Part shown: piece after piece, positions 30,715 to 39,628 of the stretch
How positions within the stretch are numbered: the stretch's first letter is position 1
Layout of the letters: each line of letters begins with the position of its first letter
Assembly: GCA_029262835.1 (NCBI GenBank)
Contig: JAJCYQ010000046.1
Coordinates: 1-64,000 of the forward strand
DNA from: Bacteroidota bacterium
GTDB lineage: Bacteria > Bacteroidota > Rhodothermia > Rhodothermales > UBA10348
DNA: 64,000 nt
Direction of reading: 5' to 3'
Notes under the pieces: model-generated
Told to the model about the DNA's origin: nothing
The model's input: only the letters and a program-made list of their open reading frames with translations
Database searches by the model: none
Program-made: the position numbers and the translations under genes

Positions 30715-32649
30715 ATGAGATGTGATTTATTTCCGAGGTCGGTGACGCTGGCCGCCCTGATGCTTGTTCTGTTCCTGCCCGATACGGCGCAGGCGCAGGT
30801 GCCCGCACGCGTTTCGGAGGTAACAGGACCAGACGTGGTTCTTGCCGATATTCCCTTTACAGTCACTCTCGAGATCTCACGCGATACGCTTGCCGTGTCG
30901 GCCTATGAGGTGCGCCTGGCAGGAGCCACGTGGCCGGTTACATTCGACGCGGATGGAAATCCGGTAGCCGAGGATGTTATCTCGACCGGCACCGGCCGCA
31001 CGGAAATAACGCTGTACAGGCAGGGCGAACTGGTATCATCGCGTCCCATCCGTAAAATTCCGCCCTGGACGTCTATTCTGCCCCCCATTCTTGCCATTGC
31101 CATTGCACTCCTCTTCAAACGCGTGGTGCCAGCGCTCTTTCTTGGGATCTGGGTGGGTGCCATGCTGGCCATAGAGGTTTCGCTGAGCGGTCTTCTGATG
31201 GGCCTTCTGAGTTCGTTCCAGGTCTTTGTGCTCAATGCGCTGGCCAACCCCGATCATGCATCGATCATACTGTTCACCTTCATGATCGGTGGCATGGTGG
31301 GCATCATATCCAAAAACGGGGGCATGCAGGGGGTCGTGAACAGGATCGTGGGCTGGGCCAACACGGCGCGGCGCGGGCAAGTGGCGACGAGCCTGCTCGG
31401 CGTTGGCATTTTCTTCGATGACTACGCCAACACGCTGGTTGTTGGCAATACTATGCGTCCGGTGACGGACAAACTGCGGATCTCAAGGGAGAAACTGGCC
31501 TACCTGGTCGATTCGACGGCAGCGCCCATTGCTGCCATTGCGTTCGTGACCACGTGGATTGGATATGAAGTAGGCCTCATCGGGGCGTCCGTCCGCAACC
31601 TGGAGGGACTGGATGAGTCGGCCTATGGGCTTTTTCTGTCGTCCATTCCCTACTCCTTCTATCCGCTGCTGGCCATCGCGTTTGTGCTCATGGTGTCGCT
31701 CACCGGTCGCGATTACGGTCCCATGCTGCAGGCCGAAATCCGGGCGCGAACGACCGGCGCGGTACTCGGGGAGGGCGCCAATGTAGACGATGCGGCAGGC
31801 GCTGACAGCGGGGAAACGGCTCCCAAGGACGGTGTTCCGCACCGGATGATCAACGCGCTGCTCCCGGTCCTGGTGCTCATTGGCGGCGTCATGGTGAGTC
31901 TCTATGTGACGGGAGAGGGCGACAACCTGCGCGACATCATCGGATCGGCCGACTCCTACAAGTCGCTCATGTGGGCGTCGCTGCTCGGTGTGCTTACGGC
32001 GGCGCTCCTCTCCGTGGGACAGCGCATTCTGACTATCGCTGAAGTGGTGGAATCCTGGTACAGTGGGCTGAAAGGCATGCTCTTCGCCATGATCATCCTG
32101 GTCATGGCCTGGTCACTGTCGGAGATCACGACCGTGCTCCATACGGCCGATTTCCTGGTCACGGTCCTCGGCGATACCGTACCTCCGGCGCTTATTCCCG
32201 CCATCGTATTCATCCTGGCGGCCGCGACCGCATTTGCAACGGGCTCAAGCTGGGGCACGATGGGCATTCTGCTTCCACTGGTGCTGCCTCTGGCGTGGGC
32301 GGTCATGGTGGCCAATGACATGGTGGCCGTGCACGACTATCACATTCTCTACTCCACCATTTCGACGGTCCTGGCAGGATCGGTCTGGGGGGATCACTGC
32401 TCGCCCATTTCGGATACGACCATTCTGTCGAGTATGGCCTCTGGATGCGATCATATTGAGCACGTCCGAACGCAGCTGCCCTATGCCCTGCTCGTGGGTC
32501 TGGTTGCCATTTTTGTCGGCATCATTCCCGCCGGATACGGGCTGCCGTGGTGGATCAGCCTGGTCGCCGGCCTCATCATCCTGTTTTCCGTACTCAAAAC
32601 GATTGGCCGTAATGCAGATTCCTACCCCACGACCGACGGCCATGTCTGA
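30715..32649 (+). CDS. NhaC-family Na+/H+ antiporter with an N-terminal extracytoplasmic domain
   Basis: A 644-residue membrane protein. It begins with a signal peptide (SVTLAALMLVLFLPDTAQAQ) and a beta-rich domain of about 90 residues ([20 protein letters not shown] ... GELVSSRPIRKIP). The antiporter part follows: PPILAIAIALLFKRVVPALF, GVGIFFDDYANTLVVGNTMR, STAAPIAAIAFVTTWIGYEV, GSSWGTMGILLPLVLP, and SVWGDHCSPISDTTILSSMA. These are core NhaC-type motifs. The signal-peptide-plus-domain extension is not part of the basic family and resembles Ig-like or CBM-like modules found on some Bacteroidota transporters. It lies 11 bp after upp. Confidence 0.88.
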   Translation: MRCDLFPRSVTLAALMLVLFLPDTAQAQVPARVSEVTGPDVVLADIPFTVTLEISRDTLAVSAYEVRLAGATWPVTFDADGNPVAEDVISTGTGRTEITLYRQGELVSSRPIRKIPPWTSILPPILAIAIALLFKRVVPALFLGIWVGAMLAIEVSLSGLLMGLLSSFQVFVLNALANPDHASIILFTFMIGGMVGIISKNGGMQGVVNRIVGWANTARRGQVATSLLGVGIFFDDYANTLVVGNTMRPVTDKLRISREKLAYLVDSTAAPIAAIAFVTTWIGYEVGLIGASVRNLEGLDESAYGLFLSSIPYSFYPLLAIAFVLMVSLTGRDYGPMLQAEIRARTTGAVLGEGANVDDAAGADSGETAPKDGVPHRMINALLPVLVLIGGVMVSLYVTGEGDNLRDIIGSADSYKSLMWASLLGVLTAALLSVGQRILTIAEVVESWYSGLKGMLFAMIILVMAWSLSEITTVLHTADFLVTVLGDTVPPALIPAIVFILAAATAFATGSSWGTMGILLPLVLPLAWAVMVANDMVAVHDYHILYSTISTVLAGSVWGDHCSPISDTTILSSMASGCDHIEHVRTQLPYALLVGLVAIFVGIIPAGYGLPWWISLVAGLIILFSVLKTIGRNADSYPTTDGHV

Positions 32650-32666
32650 CACCTTCCACGACGCCC

Positions 32667-33020
32667 ATGCCTGACAACTTTATTGACGCCGACGATCGCC
32701 CCTGGGGGCGCTGGGAAGAGTACCTCAATGAAGAGGGGTACCGCGTGAAGCGGATACTCGTCGCGCCCGGCGAGCGGCTCAGCCTGCAGCGTCACCAGCT
32801 TCGGAAGGAACACTGGGTCATTGTGGCGGGCACCGGGCTGTTCCATCTGGACGGGGAGGAGACGACGGTCACTGCGGGCAGTACGGTCTTCATTCCCGTG
32901 GGCGGCGTGCATCGCATCTCGAATACGGGGTCCGAGCCGCTTTTAATCATAGAGACGCAGCTCGGTACGTGCGACGAGGACGACATTGAGCGGTTGGAGG
33001 ACGATTACGGCCGGTCCTGA
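32667..33020 (+). CDS. Cupin protein, mannose-6-phosphate isomerase type II-like
   Basis: This 117-residue single cupin domain has RPWGRWEEYLNEEGYRVKRI, PGERLSLQRHQLRKEHWVIV (His and Glu metal ligands), GTGLFHLDGE and VFIPVGGVHRISN. It matches the stand-alone C-terminal cupin of bifunctional phosphomannose isomerase/GDP-mannose pyrophosphorylases. It may isomerise mannose 6-phosphate and fructose 6-phosphate, but stand-alone members are not well proven. It follows the antiporter by 17 bp and ends the long co-directional block. The acidic tail DEDDIERLEDDYG is typical. Confidence 0.82.
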   Translation: MPDNFIDADDRPWGRWEEYLNEEGYRVKRILVAPGERLSLQRHQLRKEHWVIVAGTGLFHLDGEETTVTAGSTVFIPVGGVHRISNTGSEPLLIIETQLGTCDEDDIERLEDDYGRS

Positions 33021-33063
33021 ACCGGTCCGGCTCGAGGTCAGGCACCAGGAAGCCCGCTACGCC

Positions 33064-34113
33064 TCAGCCAGGTCCCAACTCGGCCTCCAGGCGCTCGGCA
33101 ATGCGGCGGGCGAGCTCGGGCGCGCTGCCCCAGGCGCGGTTGTTGAGCAGCACAATGGGGGCGGCATCGTGCCGGAGGGCCTGCAGGCTGAGCGCTACCG
33201 TGTCGAGCACCATGGCCTTGCCCTGGGCGGACTGCGCGATCTCCGGGAGCTCCCTGTCGAAGGGCCAGGCGGCGGCGTAGGCATCGGCATACGGCACGCG
33301 AAGCGGTGTCAGCAGCCTGGTCACGACGTCTTTCCGCGCCGACGTGAGGCGCTCGCCGGAGCGCTTCCACTGCTCGCGAATGGGGGGCAGCCACGTCCAG
33401 TGGCTGAACACGTGGCCCAGCCCGGCGCTCTCCAACCAGTCGAACCAGGGCGTTTCGAGTAGATGCGGGGACCGGATTTCAAGATGGCAACCGAGGTCGC
33501 GCCCGGCGTGGCTTGCGGTGGCCTGTTCGACCTGTTGGAAAAACGTCGCCAGGGCCTCTGTATGGACTTCTGTCGTCGGCGTGTCCTTTTTCCGCTGGTA
33601 TCCCTGTTCGCAGATAATGCCACCGAGCCTACCTCCCAGGAGCTCCTGTGCCGGCTCGAGGAAACCCTTCACAAACATGGCCACATTGAGGTAGTCCGGG
33701 TTGTCCCGGTAGGCCCCCTGGCCAGCACGCAGCCGGGGCGCAAATACGCGCTGGGGCGCTTTCAGGTAGAAGCGGGCGTGGGGCGGCGCGGCCTCGGCGT
33801 AGGCGGCGAGCACGCGAAAGTTGTTGCCGGGTCGTCCATCCGGCTCAACCAGGGGCCGGTAGAACGTGAAATCGAGCTCCAGGCAGCGGAAATGTTCGAA
33901 GTACTCGGACGCTGAAGGGACGGGGACCTGTTTTTCGCTGAAGGAGCGGCCCGCCAGCTTGCGGGTGCGCGTCGTAACGCGCTCCCGCCACGATTCGTCA
34001 TAGATGGTGCCGATCCAGCCGGCATACCGGTCGCTCGCCGTACCGAGGTAGACATCGGGATGAATGTTCCGGAAGTCGTACGACGTGAACCCTTGAGAGC
34101 GGCTCTTGGTCAC
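33064..34113 (-). CDS. DUF72 family protein
   Basis: A 349-residue protein with the DUF72 TIM-barrel pattern: YLGTASDRYAGWIGTIYDESW, SASEYFEHFRCLELDFTFYR, RFYLKAPQRVFAP, LGGIICEQGYQR and GRDLGCHLEIRSPHLLET. It ends with a segment containing IVLLNNRAWGSAPELA. The family function is not established, although a nuclease-like barrel has been suggested. The start is GTG at 34113, overlapping the stop of the upstream membrane protein by 4 bases (GTGA), so the two are coupled. It converges on the cupin gene, leaving about 40 bp between the stops. Confidence 0.8.
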   Translation of the reverse strand: MTKSRSQGFTSYDFRNIHPDVYLGTASDRYAGWIGTIYDESWRERVTTRTRKLAGRSFSEKQVPVPSASEYFEHFRCLELDFTFYRPLVEPDGRPGNNFRVLAAYAEAAPPHARFYLKAPQRVFAPRLRAGQGAYRDNPDYLNVAMFVKGFLEPAQELLGGRLGGIICEQGYQRKKDTPTTEVHTEALATFFQQVEQATASHAGRDLGCHLEIRSPHLLETPWFDWLESAGLGHVFSHWTWLPPIREQWKRSGERLTSARKDVVTRLLTPLRVPYADAYAAAWPFDRELPEIAQSAQGKAMVLDTVALSLQALRHDAAPIVLLNNRAWGSAPELARRIAERLEAELGPG

Positions 34114-35153
34114 GATATCACCCGCCGCTGTACGTACCTCGTGGTCAAGGCAATACCGAGCGCAATGAAAACGTAATACCCGAGGAAGCGCCAGAGCAGC
34201 AGGGAGGGCGCGATGTAGGCCGTGTCCGGCAGGAGGGAGCTGTAAAAGAGGGCATAGAGCGCCTCAATACCTCCGGCTCCACCTGGCGTCGGCATGATGA
34301 GCGAACTCATGGTCATGGCCACCGAGCGGATGAACAGCAGTCCCCGGTCAATATCCGGGACAAAACTCCAGAGGATGAAGACAACGAGCCCGTAGCGCGT
34401 AATCCACGAAAAGGCCGTCAAGAGAAGGCCGAGAATGAAAAAATCGGTCGGTTGCTTGCGAAGGACAGCCGCCCGCGCCTCGAAATGCTCCATTTCGAGG
34501 GCTACGGCTTCGCTGTAGCGACGCAGAAACGGCAGTCGGAAGACTCTGTTGGTCAATCGGACCAGCACGGATGGGCGTACGAGCGTGGCGTAGGCAAAGA
34601 GCACTGTATATCCGGTGAAGACCAGGAAGTAGACGACGAGCGTCCAGAGCCCGAACCGGCCGGCTTCGGGGGGTATGACGGGCCAGAAGAGGGCCGTAAT
34701 CAGCACGACCGGAACAGCCAGCGCGAACCAGATCTGGTCGAGCAGCATCGTGAAGGTCATCACGGCCGTCGCATCTCCCGTATTCATGGGACCCTTTCGG
34801 CCGGGCGCCCGCTCCGACTCCTTGACCATGTACCAGGCCGAGAGCGGGGCGCCACCCACCACCGAAGGGGTCACGTTCGATGCGAAGTCCCAGGCGATCT
34901 GGGCCTTTATGCCCTGGGAGAAGGAGAGCCCGTGGCGCGATATGAAGCTGAGCCGCCATCCGCCAGCCACGACCCGAATGGCCGCGATGGCGACGGCACC
35001 CGCGAGGATGACAGGGTCGGCGGCGCGGGCCATTTCACGCAGAATGCCCTCATCCCATGTGTAAAAGGCAATGAGCCCCATCACCGCCAGTCCGAGCAGA
35101 ATGGGCCACACCACATTGAGGATGGAGATATGCGGTGCGGACTGGTTTTTCAT
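34110..35153 (-). CDS. Lysylphosphatidylglycerol synthase transmembrane/flippase-like protein (UPF0104)
   Basis: A 347-residue membrane protein with about eight hydrophobic helices, for example VVWPILLGLAVMGLIAFYTW and VVLITALFWPVI. The family core is seen in AQIAWDFASNVTPSVVGGAP, where the N-T-P segment is conserved, and in SSLIMPTPGGAGGIEALYAL near the C-terminus. Relatives are the integral-membrane half of MprF and related putative lipid flippases. No synthase domain is attached, so lipid translocation or an unknown role is more likely. ATG 35153 overlaps the HIT gene stop (ATGA), giving a HIT-flippase-DUF72 operon. Confidence 0.85.
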   Translation of the reverse strand: MKNQSAPHISILNVVWPILLGLAVMGLIAFYTWDEGILREMARAADPVILAGAVAIAAIRVVAGGWRLSFISRHGLSFSQGIKAQIAWDFASNVTPSVVGGAPLSAWYMVKESERAPGRKGPMNTGDATAVMTFTMLLDQIWFALAVPVVLITALFWPVIPPEAGRFGLWTLVVYFLVFTGYTVLFAYATLVRPSVLVRLTNRVFRLPFLRRYSEAVALEMEHFEARAAVLRKQPTDFFILGLLLTAFSWITRYGLVVFILWSFVPDIDRGLLFIRSVAMTMSSLIMPTPGGAGGIEALYALFYSSLLPDTAYIAPSLLLWRFLGYYVFIALGIALTTRYVQRRVIS

Positions 35154-35662
35154 GTGGTGGATTCGACGGCCCGGCGCAGCCTGGACCACGTGGCGCGGAG
35201 ACTTTCGGGGAGCACTTTTGTGTCAGCGGTCGCGGGCATGAAGTTCGTATCGGCCGACCAGCGGGGCACAACGTGCATGTGGACATGGTCCGGGATGCCT
35301 GCTCCGGCCGCCTCGCCCACATTCATGCCGACATTGAACCCTTCCGGCTGGAGAGCGTCTGTAAGCCAGTCCATGCACCGTGTTACGAGATCCATCATTT
35401 CCGATTGCTCCTCGCGGGAAAGGTCAAGCCATGTACTTGTTTGACGGTAGGGCACAACGAGCAGGTGTCCGTTGTTGTACGGATACAGATTCAACAGGAC
35501 ATACGCATGCGTGCCCCTCCAGAGTACATAGTCGGCTTCATCATTGTTACGCCCGGCAATCCGGGTGAACACGGACTGCCCCGGCGCGGCCGGTCGAGCG
35601 GACGTGTCGGCCTTGGTCATGTCCATATGTCGGGAGCGCCAGGGGCTCCACATGTGTTCCAT
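35150..35662 (-). CDS. HIT family nucleotide-binding hydrolase
   Basis: A 170-residue protein beginning MEHMWSPWRSRHMD, the usual opening of the Ap4A-phosphorylase-like HIT group. The fold includes YVLLNLYPYNNGHLLVVPYR and the histidine triad DHVHMHVVPRW near residue 124. It probably hydrolyses dinucleoside polyphosphates or related nucleotides. The ATG at 35662 is preferred over longer upstream starts because homology begins at MWSPWR. It is divergent from the PHP gene (59-bp gap) and is the first gene of a three-gene operon. Confidence 0.9.
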   Translation of the reverse strand: MEHMWSPWRSRHMDMTKADTSARPAAPGQSVFTRIAGRNNDEADYVLWRGTHAYVLLNLYPYNNGHLLVVPYRQTSTWLDLSREEQSEMMDLVTRCMDWLTDALQPEGFNVGMNVGEAAGAGIPDHVHMHVVPRWSADTNFMPATADTKVLPESLRATWSRLRRAVESTT

Positions 35663-35721
35663 AGAGGCAGATCCGTTGTGGGTTCTGCGAGCAAACCCGG
35701 TTGGGGGCCTTGGCGTTCCTG

Positions 35722-36498
35722 ATGATCCGTTACGACCTGCACATCCATACGACGGCATCGGACGGAGTCTTCCGGCCCGATGAGGTTGTTTTTTTTGCGG
35801 CCGCCGCCGGGCTCTCGGGCCTCGCCGTGACCGATCACGACACGCTCGACGCGCTGCCCGAGGCCCGTGCGGCGGCCGCAGAGGCCGGTCTCGTGTTGAC
35901 TCCGGGCGTCGAAATCAGCAGCGCCGTTGGCGGCGTCGAAGTGCATATCCTGGCCTACGCCTTCGATGAGGACAGCCCGCACCTGCAGCACCTGTTCGGC
36001 GAGCAGTCGGCACGCCGCCGCGAGCGCGCCGAGGCTTTTCTCAAGACCTTCAAGGAGCGGGGCCTGCTTCCCGAGGGCGCCCGGCTGCCCGATGTGAAAT
36101 CGCTCGGTCGGCCTCATCTGGCGCGCCTGCTTGCGGCGCATGGCACCGTGCAGACCATGTCGGAAGCGTTCGACCGGTACCTGGTGCCCACAGCGCCGAC
36201 CTTCATTCCCAAGCCCCTGCCCCCGGGCGAGGACGTTGTTGAATGTGTGCGCCGCGCAGGCGGCGTGACTTCGCTGGCCCATCCAGGTCACGCCGTGCCC
36301 CACCGCGTGATCATGGCGCTCATTGAAGCCGGCCTCTGGGGCATGGAGATCGATCATCCGGCGCACGACGACATGTTGCGCGGATACTATACCGAACTCG
36401 CCGACCGGCACGGCCTCGGCAAGACGGGCGGATCTGATTTCCACAGCCAGGCGAGCGCCGCACTGGGTAGCCACGGCGTGGACACGTTGCCGTTCTGA
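35722..36498 (+). CDS. PHP-domain phosphoesterase (RNase AM/TrpH-like)
   Basis: A 258-residue metal-dependent phosphoesterase. PHP motifs are present: YDLHIHTTASDG (metal His pair), LAVTDHDTLDALPEA, PGVEISSAVGGVEVHILAY, a lid-like insertion with KSLGRPHLARLLAAHG, SLAHPGH, and GKTGGSDFHSQ at the end. The best-known members remove nucleotides from RNA 5' ends or cleave 3',5'-bisphosphonucleotides. Note the NrnA-like pAp phosphatase at 23150, which may overlap in role (inference). The start MIRYDLHIHT at 35722 puts the first motif near the N-terminus, as is normal. Confidence 0.9.
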   Translation: MIRYDLHIHTTASDGVFRPDEVVFFAAAAGLSGLAVTDHDTLDALPEARAAAAEAGLVLTPGVEISSAVGGVEVHILAYAFDEDSPHLQHLFGEQSARRRERAEAFLKTFKERGLLPEGARLPDVKSLGRPHLARLLAAHGTVQTMSEAFDRYLVPTAPTFIPKPLPPGEDVVECVRRAGGVTSLAHPGHAVPHRVIMALIEAGLWGMEIDHPAHDDMLRGYYTELADRHGLGKTGGSDFHSQASAALGSHGVDTLPF

Positions 36499-36551
36499 AC
36501 GTGTCGGGCGAACCCGTTGGCGGGCGCCGCGTTTGTGCCGCATTCCACACG

Positions 36552-39017
36552 ATGAAGATCATGCTGACTGCACCTGTTCCATTCATTGATTCCGTGCAAG
36601 GCGCTGCGTCGCCGAGGTATCGCTGTGCGGAGAGGTATCGCTGCGCGGCGGCACGTGCGTTCGCCTTCACGCTGATGCTGACCATGGTGTTACAGACATC
36701 ACTTGCACAGGTCAGGACGTCGCCGCAGGGGTTCACCGAGTGGACAGCCCATACCTCGTTCCGCTCCGCGCGCGCTGTAGCCGCTGGAAGCGATGGCGTG
36801 TGGGTGGCCTCCGATGGCGGCGTTTTCGGCTACGATCTGGCGAGTGGCGAAATCACGCGTCTCACCATCGTCGAGGGACTCTCGAGTGTGCAGGGACAGT
36901 CCATCGCCGTCGACGACGTCCGTGGGCAGGTCTGGGTCGGGTACGCGGACGGCGTGCTGGACCGGATTGACATTGAAACGGGCCAGGTCGAGGCGTTTCG
37001 GGATATTGCCCGGGCCGACCAGTTTCCATCGCGCGGAATCCAGCGTATTGTGGTCGCCCAGGACGTCATTTATGTAGCCACCAGCTTCGGAATCGTCGTT
37101 TTCAGTCCCGATCGGGGAGAAGTACAGGACTCCTTTACGCGGCTCGGCCCCGTCCCGCCGGCCATCCAGGTCAATGACGTGCTCATTGCACCGGGCGCCA
37201 ACGGGGAAGAACGTCTCTGGGCGGCAGTTTCGGAAGGCGTTGTGAGCGTACCGCTCTCGGCCCCCAACCTGCAGGATCCGTCGGCGTGGACGCTTCACCG
37301 GACAGGACTTTCCGGCAATGCACTCGAGGTGCTGTCGCTGGCCGCCTCCGGTGGAACTGTGTTCTCCGGAACGGGACAGGACGTGTACCGCTGGCTCGCA
37401 CCCCAGAACCGGTGGGAACGGCTCAATGCCACCAATGAACCCGTATTCCAACTCGCTTCTACAGGTGACGGGCTTGTTGGCATTGATCGTTTTCGACTGG
37501 TTTCTGTCGATGCGCAGGGTAGTGCCGGCCTCGTCTCCGTGCCCGGATTCATTTTTCCGTCCGGCGTTGCTGTCACGCCCGGTGGTGCCGTCTGGATGAC
37601 CGACGCCGGGGATGGCCTGCTGCAGATTGGATCCATTCCCGCAGGTGCGACGGAGGTTGCGCCGCAGCAGGTGGTGGTCCCCGACGGACCGTCTGCGGGA
37701 GAATTCTCCGAGCTCGAAGTGGGTCCTGACGGTACGCTCTGGGCGGGCGGTGCCGATGCATCGAACACGGGCTTTCATATGCGCCGGCCGGATGGCTCCT
37801 GGGTCGATTTTACGACCGATGAACTACCAGAACTTTCGGGTCGCAACCGATTCCTGAGCGTCCATGTCGATGCCGACGGAACGGCCTGGTTCGGCTCCGA
37901 GGGTGGGGGCGTGGCGCGTATTGAGAATGGCCAGGATGTGACGCTCTATGATGCTACCAATTCCTCGCTCCGTCCGGCTACGGGCACCGGCAACTTCGTG
38001 GTGGTATCGGGGGTCGATGGGGACTCCGACGGCTCCATCTGGGCCACGACGCGCGCCAGTGGACTGCCGCTGCACCGGCGCGACGCGAATGGCGACTGGA
38101 CGGAATTTGCGCCTCTGGTCGGCGAAGGGCTGACGGCCAATACGAATGCGTATGGACCCATTTTCATTGATTCCTTCGGCCAGAAGTGGATCATCGTACT
38201 CAATGAGACCAATTTCCGGCTCGTGCGCGGGCTGATGGTGCTTGAAACGGGGAATCCCGATGCGGTTGAGGACGATGACTTTCGCTTTTTCGGTGCGGCT
38301 GGGGGGTCGGGGCTGGGCCTGCCATCGACAACGGTCACCGCTGTTGCCGAGGACCGGGATGGTCAGGTCTGGATTGGCACGTCCTCGGGGCCGGCTTTCT
38401 TCATCAATACAGGTATAGTGGCCCGCGACGCCAGCGCCCAGGCCATCTGGCCGCAGTGGGCCGACCGATCGCTCGGTACATTCGTGTTGTTTGGCCTCGA
38501 AATCAATGATATTGCTGTCGATCCGGCGAACCGGATCTGGTTTGCTACGCGGGAAGGCGCCTGGCTCATTGAGCCGGTCGAGGGCGGTTTTGCGCCGGTT
38601 GTGCAGCTGACGGTAGACAATTCACCGCTTTTCTCGAATATCATTCTCTCCATCGCGGTCGATGAGACGAGCGGCGAGGTCTACTTCGCCACCGACCGCG
38701 GCGCACTCTCGCTCACGTCCGACGCCGTCGCCGCTGCCGCCGCAACGCAGGATCTGACCGTTTTCCCGAACCCGGTGCGTTTCGATTCCGGTGGGCCGAC
38801 GGATATTTTCATTGACGGCCTGGTCGAAGCAACCGACATCCGGATCATGACGGTGGCCGGATCGCTGGTCCGGCGCCTGGATGGCCGCGGTGGGCGCGTG
38901 CGCTGGGACGGACGGGATGAATCGGGCCGCGTCGTCGATTCCGGCGTCTACCTTGTCGTAGCCGTCGGTACGAACGACGAAGGGACCGCCTACGGCAAGG
39001 TGGCGATTATTCACTGA
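36552..39017 (+). CDS. porZ: PorZ-like two-propeller protein with T9SS-type C-terminal domain
   Basis: An 821-residue exported protein. After a signal peptide (AFAFTLMLTMVLQTSLAQ) comes the PorZ-type propeller start WTAHTSFRSARAVAAGSDGV, WVASDGGVFGYDLASGE, EGLSSVQGQSIAVDD and WVGYADGVLDRIDI. Many regulator-propeller repeats follow, such as GTLWAGGAD, GTAWFGSEGGG and QVWIGTSSG. The C-terminus, TVFPNPVRF ... IMTVAGSLVRRLDGRGG, RVRWDGRDESGRVVDSGVY, resembles a sorting-type beta domain. In model species PorZ delivers anionic LPS to the T9SS attachment complex. It is separate from other por genes here. The start is uncertain: RYRCAERYRCA before the signal core is encoded by a short tandem duplication, and a later Met is possible. 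Confidence 0.78.
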   Translation: MKIMLTAPVPFIDSVQGAASPRYRCAERYRCAAARAFAFTLMLTMVLQTSLAQVRTSPQGFTEWTAHTSFRSARAVAAGSDGVWVASDGGVFGYDLASGEITRLTIVEGLSSVQGQSIAVDDVRGQVWVGYADGVLDRIDIETGQVEAFRDIARADQFPSRGIQRIVVAQDVIYVATSFGIVVFSPDRGEVQDSFTRLGPVPPAIQVNDVLIAPGANGEERLWAAVSEGVVSVPLSAPNLQDPSAWTLHRTGLSGNALEVLSLAASGGTVFSGTGQDVYRWLAPQNRWERLNATNEPVFQLASTGDGLVGIDRFRLVSVDAQGSAGLVSVPGFIFPSGVAVTPGGAVWMTDAGDGLLQIGSIPAGATEVAPQQVVVPDGPSAGEFSELEVGPDGTLWAGGADASNTGFHMRRPDGSWVDFTTDELPELSGRNRFLSVHVDADGTAWFGSEGGGVARIENGQDVTLYDATNSSLRPATGTGNFVVVSGVDGDSDGSIWATTRASGLPLHRRDANGDWTEFAPLVGEGLTANTNAYGPIFIDSFGQKWIIVLNETNFRLVRGLMVLETGNPDAVEDDDFRFFGAAGGSGLGLPSTTVTAVAEDRDGQVWIGTSSGPAFFINTGIVARDASAQAIWPQWADRSLGTFVLFGLEINDIAVDPANRIWFATREGAWLIEPVEGGFAPVVQLTVDNSPLFSNIILSIAVDETSGEVYFATDRGALSLTSDAVAAAAATQDLTVFPNPVRFDSGGPTDIFIDGLVEATDIRIMTVAGSLVRRLDGRGGRVRWDGRDESGRVVDSGVYLVVAVGTNDEGTAYGKVAIIH

Positions 39018-39132
39018 GCGGGCATTGTCGATGTGCTGTACGCACCGATATCCTCGTTCCATTGAAAGTTCAATCGTATTCCGGTTGCCTCAAACGTCCG
39101 GTGGTTCCTATCTTTCTGGTCTATGGCTAAAT

Positions 39133-39210
39133 GGTGACCGTAGCTCAGTCGGTTAGAGCGCCAGGTTGTGGCCCTGGAGGTCGGGGGTTCAAATCCCCTC
39201 GGTCACCCCA
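39133..39210 (+). tRNA. tRNA-His (GTG)
   Basis: The acceptor GTGACCG (39134-39140) pairs with CGGTCAC (39200-39206). The anticodon loop TTGTGGC gives GTG. The T arm GGGGGTTCAAATCCCCT is normal. The extra 5' G at 39133 faces C at 39207, the tRNA-His identity feature. CCA is encoded (39208-39210). Confidence 0.96.
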
Positions 39211-39216
39211 TTACAT

Positions 39217-39292
39217 GCCGCGTTCGTCTAGGGGTCTAGGACGCCGCCCTTTCACGGCGGTAACACGGGTTCAAATCCCGTACGCGGTACCA
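39217..39292 (+). tRNA. tRNA-Glu (TTC)
   Basis: The acceptor GCCGCGT (39217-39223) pairs with ACGCGGT (39282-39288). The anticodon stem CCGCC/GGCGG encloses the loop CTTTCAC, giving anticodon TTC. The T arm CGGGTTCAAATCCCG is normal. CCA is encoded at 39290-39292. It starts six bases after tRNA-His, so both are probably one transcript. Confidence 0.96.
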
Positions 39293-39331
39293 AAATGGGC
39301 TCGGCCCGCATAAGCGGGCCGAGCCCATTTT
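39292..39331 (+). terminator. Perfect 18-bp hairpin terminator of the tRNA pair
   Basis: AAAATGGGCTCGGCCCGC (39292-39309), loop ATAA, then the exact reverse complement at 39314-39331 ending in TTTT. It begins on the last base of tRNA-Glu. The flanking A and T runs allow termination on either strand. Confidence 0.93.
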
Positions 39332-39368
39332 ATTTACCCTCGCGCCGGGAGTTGAAGCCGTAGGGTTC

Positions 39369-39577
39369 AAACGAGCGCTGAGGCCTCGCGAACACAGTTC
39401 GCGAGGCCGAACCCGCGACTCACGAGCCTGTTTCTCGGCGGCGGATGGATGGCAGCGGTCCGACCGGCGAGTAAACGAGCGGGCGCTCGGTTTGGGACGA
39501 AAGCTCAGCGAGGGCCCGCGACAAACGAGCCTGACTCTCAGCGGTAGGGGGATAGTAGCAGTCCAAACGGCGAGTAA
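39369..39577 (+). repeat. Two diverged tandem copies of a ~104-bp unit after the tRNA genes
   Basis: Each unit begins AAACGAGCG (39369, 39473) and ends GCGAGTAAA (to about 39473 and 39577). Inside, the stretches at about 39412-39473 and 39516-39577 align: CGCGAC...ACGAGCCTG, CTC.GCGG, AGCGGTCC/AGCAGTCC, CGGCGAGTAAA. The first copy also holds a hairpin, GCCTCGCGAA then TTCGCGAGGC. No gene is seen between 39332 and 39864. This region and the repeat copy at 39629 fill it. Confidence 0.65.
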
Positions 39578-39628
39578 ATCCCGTTTATTTCCCGGCTTCC
39601 CGGTTGCGGGCTTCCCCGCTTGCTGGCC

